Below, in pieces: positions 1 through 6,097 of a stretch of DNA of 6,097 bases; position 1 is the stretch's first letter; every line of letters starts with the position of its first letter. Below the pieces are notes generated by a model that saw only the letters and a program-made list of their open reading frames with translations, was not told the origin of the DNA and ran no database searches. Source of the DNA: Acidimicrobiia bacterium (GTDB taxonomy: Bacteria; Actinomycetota; Acidimicrobiia; IMCC26256); the NCBI GenBank assembly GCA_023262065.1, contig JALRDW010000134.1, positions 1 through 6,097 on the forward strand, given 5' to 3'. The translations under genes and the position numbers were made by a program.

Positions 1-1190
1 GCGGGCACAACGCCGGGCACACGATCATCGTCGACGGCGAGGTCTTCAAGCTCCAGCTCGTGCCGAGCGGGGTCCTCTACGAGGGCGTCACCCCGGTCAT
101 CGGCAACGGCGTCGTCGTCGATCCGGCGGTCCTCATCGCCGAACTCGACATGCTCAACGCCAAGGGCGTCGACACCTCACGGCTGCGTCTCTCCGGGAAC
201 GCGCACCTCATCATGCCGTACCACCAGGAGATCGACCGCGTCACCGAGCGGTACCTCGGCAAGAACAAGTTGGGGACCACCAAGCGGGGCATCGGGCCGA
301 CGTACGCGGACAAGGCGCTGCGGGTGGGACTGCGGGTGCAGGACCTCCTCGACCCGAAGATCTTCCGCGAGAAGCTCGAACTCGTGCTCCGGGAGAAGAA
401 CGGCCTGCTCTCCAAGGTCTACAACCGCCTGCCGATGGACCTCGACGAGATCGCGGACGCGTACCTCGCGATGGCTCCGCGTCTGGCACCGCACATCGAC
501 GACACGGTGCACGTGATCCACGACGCGCTCGATCGCGGTGACTGGGTCCTGTTCGAGGGCGCGCAGGCGACCTACCTCGACCTCGACCACGGCACCTACC
601 CGTTCGTGACCTCGAGCAACCCGATCGCAGGCGGCGTGTGCCCCGGGGCCGGCGTCGGCCCGCTCGCGATCCAGCGCATCGTCGGGGTCGTGAAGGCGTA
701 CCTCACCCGCGTCGGGTCCGGTCCGTTCCCGACCGAACTGTTCGAGGGGGACGCGGTCGGCGACGAACTCGTCGAGCGCGGGGGTGAGTTCGGCACGAAC
801 ACCGGTCGTCGTCGACGCCCGGGGTGGCTCGATCTCGTCATGCTCAAGCACGCGACGCGGCTCAACACCTGCACCGAACTCGCGATCACCAAGCTCGACG
901 TGCTCTCGCCGTTCGAGGAGATCAAGGTGTGCGTCGGCTACGTGGGCGACGACGGCACGCAGTACGACTACGTGCCGTACCACCAGTCGGTGCTCCACAA
1001 GGTCACGCCCGTCTACGAGACGCTCCCCGGCTGGGCGAGTGACATCGAGACCGCGCACACGCTCGCCGACCTGCCCAAGCAGGCCCAGGACTACGTGCAG
1101 TTCATCGAGGACTTCACGAAGGTGCCCGTGTCGTTCGTGTCGGTGGGACCCGCCCGCGACCAGACCGTGGTCCTCCCCCGGGAGCGCTGA
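1..1190 (+). CDS. purA: Adenylosuccinate synthetase, 5'-truncated by window edge
   Basis: PurA joins IMP and aspartate, using GTP, to form adenylosuccinate, the first step of the IMP-to-AMP branch, in the cytosol. The reading frame is open from base 3 and already encodes GHNAGHTI, the family block with the catalytic histidine (His41 in E. coli), so the GTG at 60 is not the start. About 35 N-terminal residues, including the GDEGKGK-type P-loop, lie upstream. The 395 visible residues agree with a family length near 430. In visible numbering: GTTKRGIGP (91-99), [18 protein letters not shown] (184-201) followed by [15 protein letters not shown] (236-245), [14 protein letters not shown] (264-277), the guanine-recognition TKLD (296-299) and the C-terminal SVGP (380-383). 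Small departures from the commonest motifs are GAQA for GAQG and GTNTGR for GTTTGR. The gene ends 2 bases before purD. The family call is secure; only the N-terminus is unseen. Confidence 0.97.
   Translation, partial: GHNAGHTIIVDGEVFKLQLVPSGVLYEGVTPVIGNGVVVDPAVLIAELDMLNAKGVDTSRLRLSGNAHLIMPYHQEIDRVTERYLGKNKLGTTKRGIGPTYADKALRVGLRVQDLLDPKIFREKLELVLREKNGLLSKVYNRLPMDLDEIADAYLAMAPRLAPHIDDTVHVIHDALDRGDWVLFEGAQATYLDLDHGTYPFVTSSNPIAGGVCPGAGVGPLAIQRIVGVVKAYLTRVGSGPFPTELFEGDAVGDELVERGGEFGTNTGRRRRPGWLDLVMLKHATRLNTCTELAITKLDVLSPFEEIKVCVGYVGDDGTQYDYVPYHQSVLHKVTPVYETLPGWASDIETAHTLADLPKQAQDYVQFIEDFTKVPVSFVSVGPARDQTVVLPRER
1180..1184 (+). promoter_or_regulatory. Ribosome-binding site for purD
   Basis: GGGAG lies inside the last codons of purA, 8 bases before the GTG of purD. 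It supports GTG at 1193 as the start and suggests that ribosomes finishing purA help initiation of purD. Confidence 0.6.
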
Positions 1191-1192
1191 CC

Positions 1193-2467
1193 GTGCGGGT
1201 CCTCGTCCTCGGGAGTGGGGGCCGGGAGCATGCGCTCGCCTGGGGCCTCGCCCGATCCGATTCGGTCGAGGCGGTGCTCATCGGTCCCGGCAACCCGGGG
1301 ACGGCCACCGTCGGGGCGAACGTCGCCGTGGATCCGACCGATGGGGGCGCGGTCGTCGATCTGGCCCGGCGGGAGGCGATCGACCTCGTCGTCATCGGAC
1401 CCGAGGCCCCGCTCGTCGCGGGCGTCGCCGACGCGCTGCGCGCTGCGGGCATCCCGGCGTTCGGTCCGGGCGCGGCGGGGGCCCGCCTCGAGGGATCGAA
1501 GGCCTGGATGAAGGAGGTCCTCGCGGCGGCCGGTGTGCCCACCGCGGCACACGCGACCTTCGGGGCCGGGGATGAGGCGGCGGCGCTCGCGTACCTCGAG
1601 TCCATGCCCGGCTTCTACGTGGTGAAGACCGACGGACTCGCCGCAGGCAAGGGCGTCGTGGTCACCGAGTCGATCGACGAGGCGCGCGATGCCGTGCGCT
1701 CGTACCTCTCCGGCGACGCGTTCGGGGACGCGGGCCGCACCCTCGTCATCGAGGAGGGGCTCACCGGTCCCGAGGTGTCGCTGCTCGTCGTGTGCGACGG
1801 GTCGCTCGAGGGCGTGGCACTCGCACCGGCCCAGGACTTCAAGCGCATCGGCGAGGGCGACACCGGACCGAACACCGGGGGAATGGGCGCGTACTCGCCG
1901 GTGCCGGTCGCGACCGCCGTGATCGTCGACGAGGTCATGGAGCGCGCGGTCGCCCCGACGCTCGTCGAACTCGCTCGCCGCGGCATCGAGTACCGCGGCG
2001 TGTTGTACGCCGGGATGATGCTCACCCCCACCGGCCCGAAGATGCTCGAGTACAACGTGCGCTTCGGCGACCCGGAGTGCGAGGTCGTCGTCCCGCGCGT
2101 CGCGAGCGACCTCGGCGTGCACCTGCACGAGGCCGCCACCGGTCGCCTCACCGCCCCGATCACCTTCACGCCGGATGCCGCGGTCACCGTGGTGGTGGCG
2201 GCCGAGGGCTACCCGGTCTCGCCGCGCACCGGCGATCGCATCGAGGGTCTCGACGAGGCCGGGGCGATCGAGGGCGTCACCGTCTTCCACGCCGGCACGC
2301 GGTCCGAGGGTGACGCCGTCGTCACCGCCGGCGGGCGCGTGCTCACCGTCACCGGGCGCGGCCCGTCGATCGCCGACGCGCGGGCCCGGGCCTACGCCGC
2401 GGTCGATCGGCTCTGCTGGCCCGGCATCACCTTCCGTTCCGACATCGCCGCGACCGCGGCCCGCTGA
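1193..2467 (+). CDS. purD: Phosphoribosylamine--glycine ligase (GAR synthetase)
   Basis: PurD condenses 5-phosphoribosylamine with glycine, using ATP, to give GAR, step 2 of de novo purine synthesis. The 424 residues match the usual monofunctional bacterial length. The N-domain opens with MRVLVLGSGGREHALAW (1-17), which fixes the GTG start, and continues with GPEAPLVAG (69-77). The ATP-grasp region holds GSKAWMK (101-107), VKTDGLAAGKGVVV (144-157), EEGLTGPEVSLL (187-198) and GPNTGGMGAYSP (225-236). The GARS signature RFGDPECEV is at 290-298, with the metal- and substrate-binding acidic residues expected there. The C-domain ends with GGRVLTVTGRG (380-390) and FRSDIA (414-419). It is not fused to PurM or PurN as in eukaryotes. 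It sits 2 bases after purA and 13 bases before purB, so it is an internal operon gene. No disruption is seen. Confidence 0.98.
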   Translation: MRVLVLGSGGREHALAWGLARSDSVEAVLIGPGNPGTATVGANVAVDPTDGGAVVDLARREAIDLVVIGPEAPLVAGVADALRAAGIPAFGPGAAGARLEGSKAWMKEVLAAAGVPTAAHATFGAGDEAAALAYLESMPGFYVVKTDGLAAGKGVVVTESIDEARDAVRSYLSGDAFGDAGRTLVIEEGLTGPEVSLLVVCDGSLEGVALAPAQDFKRIGEGDTGPNTGGMGAYSPVPVATAVIVDEVMERAVAPTLVELARRGIEYRGVLYAGMMLTPTGPKMLEYNVRFGDPECEVVVPRVASDLGVHLHEAATGRLTAPITFTPDAAVTVVVAAEGYPVSPRTGDRIEGLDEAGAIEGVTVFHAGTRSEGDAVVTAGGRVLTVTGRGPSIADARARAYAAVDRLCWPGITFRSDIAATAAR

Positions 2468-2468
2468 C

Positions 2469-2473
2469 GAGGT
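2469..2473 (+). promoter_or_regulatory. Ribosome-binding site for purB
   Basis: GAGGT lies in the 13-base purD-purB gap, 7 bases before the ATG at 2481. It decides the start of purB, since the frame stays open for another 306 bases upstream, inside purD. Confidence 0.75.
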
Positions 2474-2480
2474 CCGATCC

Positions 2481-3793
<1,313 letters not shown>

Positions 3794-3797
<4 letters not shown>

Positions 3798-4672
3798 GCA
3801 TCTCGTTGCCCCACACCTACTCGGGGAAGGTCCGTGACCTCTACGACGCGGGCGCGGGGCGCATGCTCATGGTCGCCAGCGACCGCCTCTCGGTCTTCGA
3901 CGTCATCCTCCCGGATCCGGTGCCCGACAAGGGTCGGGTCCTCACCGCGATCAGCGCGTTCTGGTTCGCGGCGATGGCCGATCTCATCCCGAACCACGTG
4001 CTCACCGTCGACCCGGCGGGGTTTCCCGCGGGCGTCGGCCCGGAGTTCGCCGGCCGGTCGATGCTCGTCGAGGTGACCACGCCCGTCCGGATGGAGTGCA
4101 TCGCCCGCGGCCACCTGTTCGGGGGCGCGTGGAAGGAGTACCGCGAGGTCGGCACCGTGCAGGGCCGGCCCATGCCGGCGGGCATGCTCGAGGCCGAGGC
4201 GCTGCCCGAACCGCTCTTCACCCCGACCTCGAAACCCGAGGTCGGCCACGACCTCCCGATCACCGACGCCGAGGCGATCGACCTCGTCGGGGCCGACCGG
4301 TTCGAGGAGATCCGGGCCGTGACGCTCGCGGTCTACGAGCGGGGCGCCCGGATGGCGGCGGCGCGCGGCATCATCCTCGCCGACACGAAGCTCGAGTTCG
4401 GCCTGCGCGAGGACGGCACGCTCGTCCTCATCGATGAGGTGCTCACCCCGGACTCCTCGCGGTACTGGCCGGCCGAGTCCTTCGCGCCGGGCGGCAGCCC
4501 GCCCTCCTTCGACAAGCAGTACGTGCGGGACCACTACCTCGCGATCGGCTGGGACCAGACCCCGCCGGCTCCGCCCGTCCCCGCCGAGGTCGTCGCCGGG
4601 ACGCGTGCGCGCTACATCGAGGCGTACGAACGCCTCACCGGACTTCCCTTCGCCGATTGGTACGGCGGGTAA
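3794..4672 (+). CDS. purC: SAICAR synthetase (phosphoribosylaminoimidazole-succinocarboxamide synthase)
   Basis: PurC ligates aspartate to CAIR with ATP to form SAICAR, the substrate of the PurB encoded just upstream. The 292-residue product has the N-terminal nucleotide-binding segment YSGKVRDLY (9-17), ASDRLSVFD (28-36) and PDKGRVLTAIS (44-54). The first signature region is ECIARGHLFGGAWKEY (101-116), and the second, LADTKLEFG (195-203), is intact. DEVLTPDSSRYWP (214-226) and SFDKQYVRD (238-246) complete the C-terminal part. Signature one differs from the common form: RMEC replaces a PVEC- or PIEC-like stretch and GHLFGGAW replaces GYLTGSGW. The ATG at 3794 shares ATGA with the purB stop, so translation is probably coupled; no strong ribosome-binding site is seen. 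Length and layout are closer to the roughly 290-300 residue actinobacterial/eukaryotic-like PurC than to the shorter E. coli or Bacillus form (about 240). Confidence 0.97.
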
Positions 4673-4674
4673 GG
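4671..4674 (+). promoter_or_regulatory. Ribosome-binding site for purS
   Basis: AAGG overlaps the end of the purC TAA stop and lies 8 bases before the ATG at 4683. It supports this start for the short purS gene, whose frame is open further upstream inside purC. Confidence 0.5.
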
Positions 4675-4682
4675 TCGCCCGC

Positions 4683-4943
4683 ATGGCGCGCTACGAGGCT
4701 CGGATCGAGGTCACCCACCTGCCCGGCATCCTCGACCCTCAGGGGGTCACGGTCGAACGGGCGCTCCCGGCCCTCGGCTACACGAACGTGAGCCACGTCC
4801 GGATCGGCAAGTCGATCCGCCTCGAGGTCGATGCGGCCGACGAGGGCACGGCCCGGGCCCAGGTGGAGGAGATGTGCGAGCGCCTGCTCGCCAACCCGGT
4901 CATCGAGGCCTACGAGATCCACCTCGCGGAGTTCGCGGGCTGA
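4683..4943 (+). CDS. purS: FGAM synthase subunit PurS
   Basis: PurS is the small structural subunit that bridges PurL and the glutaminase PurQ in the three-part FGAM synthase (step 4: FGAR + glutamine + ATP to FGAM). The 86-residue product has the usual length of about 80-85. It begins MARYEARIEV, continues with the conserved LDPQG (17-21), the GYTNVSHVRIGK segment (32-43) and the C-terminal LLANPVIEAYEI (68-79), the typical beta-alpha-beta PurS end. The frame is open upstream within purC, but ATG 4683 gives the family start and follows a plausible ribosome-binding site. It lies 10 bases after purC, and its TGA overlaps the purQ ATG by one base (TGATG), which fits coupled, balanced production of the two partner subunits. 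A separate PurS implies a small PurL elsewhere in the genome; none is in the window. Confidence 0.96.
   Translation: MARYEARIEVTHLPGILDPQGVTVERALPALGYTNVSHVRIGKSIRLEVDAADEGTARAQVEEMCERLLANPVIEAYEIHLAEFAG
4928..4931 (+). promoter_or_regulatory. Possible ribosome-binding site for purQ
   Basis: GGAG within the last codons of purS lies 11 bases before the purQ ATG at 4943. The spacing is slightly long, so re-initiation at the TGATG junction may matter as much as this site. Confidence 0.45.
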
Positions 4944-5623
4944 TGGCGCCCCGGGTCGGCGTCGTCGTCTTCCCCGGTACGAACTGCGAGCTCGATGCCG
5001 CGTACGCGCTCGAGCACGCGGGGGCCGAGGCGGTCACCCTGTTCCACGCCGACACCGAACTCAAGGGCGTCGACGGCGTGATCGTGCCCGGCGGGTTCGC
5101 GCACGGCGACTACCTGCGCACCGGGGCGATCGCCCGCTTCTCGCCGATCATGGCGAGCGTGGCGGAGTTCGCGGGCCGGGGCGGTCCGGTGGTCGGCATC
5201 TGCAACGGGTTCCAGGTGCTGTGCGAGGCCGGCCTGCTGCCCGGCGCGCTCCAGAAGAACGCCGGCCTCAAGTTCATCTGCCGCACGGTGGACCTGCGGG
5301 TCGAGACCACCACGACCGCGCTCACGAACGCCCTCGACGCCGGCGCGGTGCTGCGCATCCCGATCAACCACTTCGAGGGCAACTACACCTGCGCCCCGGA
5401 GACGCTCGCCCGATTGCGCGACGAGGATCGCATCGTCGTGCGCTACGTCGACAACCCGAACGGCAGCGTCGACTCGATCGCCGGGGTGTGCAGCGAGGGC
5501 CGGAACGTCGTCGGCCTCATGCCCCATCCGGAGCGCGCCATCGAGGCGGTGCTCGGCTCGGCCGACGGCGCCGGGATGATCGCCTCGATCGTGCGCGCCG
5601 CGAGCGTCGGGGTCGCGTCGTGA
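4943..5623 (+). CDS. purQ: FGAM synthase glutaminase subunit PurQ
   Basis: PurQ is the class I glutamine amidotransferase subunit of FGAM synthase. It hydrolyses glutamine and passes ammonia to PurL in the PurL-PurQ-PurS complex. The 226 residues match the family length. The protein starts RVGVVVFPGTNCELD (4-18), followed by VPGGFAHGDYLRTGAIAR (48-65). The nucleophile is Cys87 in GICNGFQVL (85-93), and the rest of the triad is His195 and Glu197 in MPHPERA (193-199). KNAGLKFICR (105-114) and INHFEGNYTC (141-150) are further PurQ-specific blocks that separate it from other amidotransferases. ATG 4943 gives this N-terminus directly, although the frame is open back to 4874 within purS. Its TGA overlaps the next gene by GTGA, so translation probably runs on into pyrE. 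No key residue is missing. Confidence 0.98.
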   Translation: MAPRVGVVVFPGTNCELDAAYALEHAGAEAVTLFHADTELKGVDGVIVPGGFAHGDYLRTGAIARFSPIMASVAEFAGRGGPVVGICNGFQVLCEAGLLPGALQKNAGLKFICRTVDLRVETTTTALTNALDAGAVLRIPINHFEGNYTCAPETLARLRDEDRIVVRYVDNPNGSVDSIAGVCSEGRNVVGLMPHPERAIEAVLGSADGAGMIASIVRAASVGVAS

Positions 5624-6097
5624 GCCTCCGTCCGAAGCAGGCCGCGCTCGCCACGGTGTTCGAGGAGTACGGCATCCGACGGGGCGAGTTCACCCTCGCC
5701 TCGGGCCGCACCTCGCAGTGGTACCTCGACGGCCGACAGGTCACCTTCCGCGGCGACTGCATCGCGCTGGTCGGCGACGCGGTCCTGGAGGCGATCGGGG
5801 CCGGCGGTGGCTGCACGTTCGACTCCTGCGGCGGGCTGGCGGTCGGCGCGATCCCGGTCGGCCTGGCGGTCGCGCTCGCCTCGGGCCGACCCTCCTTCGC
5901 CGTGCGCAAGGAGGCCAAGGGGCACGGCGTGGGAGGCCGGATGGCCGGACCGGTGCAGCCCACGGACCGCGTGCTCGTCGTCGAGGACACCGCCACGAGC
6001 GGCGGCTCCATCATCGAGGCGATCGACGCCCTCGAGGAGTTCGGCTGCACCGTCGCCGGTGCGAGCGTGCTGCTCGACCGGGGCGGGGAGCTCGGGG
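5620..6097 (+). CDS. pyrE: Orotate phosphoribosyltransferase, 3'-truncated by window edge
   Basis: PyrE converts orotate and PRPP to OMP, step 5 of de novo pyrimidine synthesis. The frame runs open from GTG 5620 to the window end, giving 159 residues of an expected 180-215. The N-terminus carries EFTLASGRTSQWYLDGRQ (23-40), the OPRT substrate region. GGLAVGAIPV (71-80) follows. The mobile catalytic loop is RKEAKGHG (96-103), with Arg96, Lys97, Lys100 and His102 at positions equivalent to the loop residues of the enterobacterial enzyme. The PRPP-binding motif is VLVVEDTATSGGS (118-130) with the acidic pair Glu122-Asp123. VEDTxTxG is the variant I associate with actinobacterial PyrE. The GTG shares GTGA with the purQ stop; only a weak GGGG (5609-5612) precedes it, so coupling to purQ is likely. 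A different type I PRTase is possible, but the RKEAKxHG loop argues strongly for OPRT. The C-terminus is not visible. Confidence 0.94.
   Translation, partial: MSLRPKQAALATVFEEYGIRRGEFTLASGRTSQWYLDGRQVTFRGDCIALVGDAVLEAIGAGGGCTFDSCGGLAVGAIPVGLAVALASGRPSFAVRKEAKGHGVGGRMAGPVQPTDRVLVVEDTATSGGSIIEAIDALEEFGCTVAGASVLLDRGGELG

Noticed and set aside
177..1058. A 293-residue open frame on the minus strand inside purA
   Set aside because: Codon-phase mirror of purA in high-GC DNA; no motif, and it is fully contained in a conserved gene.
2175..2480. N-terminal extension of purB to the upstream start at 2175
   Set aside because: The extra 102 residues are Arg/Pro/Ser-rich shadow sequence of purD, whereas the ATG at 2481 has a ribosome-binding site and gives the family N-terminus.
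4926..5176. A 15-base direct repeat, GCGGAGTTCGCGGGC, at 4926-4940 and 5162-5176
   Set aside because: Both copies encode an AEFAG stretch in purS and purQ with the same preferred codons. There is no other repeat structure around them, so chance plus codon bias explains it.

Overview
The window is a piece of a compact, single-strand nucleotide biosynthesis operon from a high-GC bacterium. Seven genes lie on the + strand in the order purA (5' end outside the window), purD, purB, purC, purS, purQ and pyrE (3' end outside the window). Every product is recognisable from family motifs. No mobile element, RNA gene, CRISPR array, terminator or non-coding stretch longer than 13 bases is visible.

Layout: purA ends at 1190 and purD starts 2 bases later with GTG. 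purB follows after 13 bases that hold a GAGGT ribosome-binding site. purC overlaps purB by 4 bases (ATGA). purS follows purC after 10 bases. purQ overlaps purS by 1 base (TGATG). pyrE overlaps purQ by 4 bases (GTGA). Such spacing points to one polycistronic mRNA with translational coupling at several junctions. The promoter and any regulator site must lie upstream of base 1.

Pathway logic: PurD makes GAR (step 2). PurS and PurQ are two of the three subunits of FGAM synthase (step 4); the large subunit PurL is not in the window. PurC makes SAICAR, and PurB cleaves both SAICAR to AICAR and adenylosuccinate to AMP. PurA makes adenylosuccinate from IMP. The cluster thus joins part of the IMP trunk to the whole IMP-to-AMP branch. 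pyrE (orotate phosphoribosyltransferase) adds a pyrimidine step that consumes the same PRPP pool.

Organism: overall GC is very high, with strong G/C preference at third codon positions. The separate PurS/PurQ subunits fit Gram-positive bacteria and archaea rather than Proteobacteria. PurC and PyrE look actinobacterial, while PurB is the short Bacillus/Thermotoga-like type. My inference is an Actinomycetota member, perhaps from a deep class such as Acidimicrobiia, but the sequence alone does not prove this. I see no new biological system here; the points worth a second look are gene order, coupling of pyrE to purQ, and a few motif variants.
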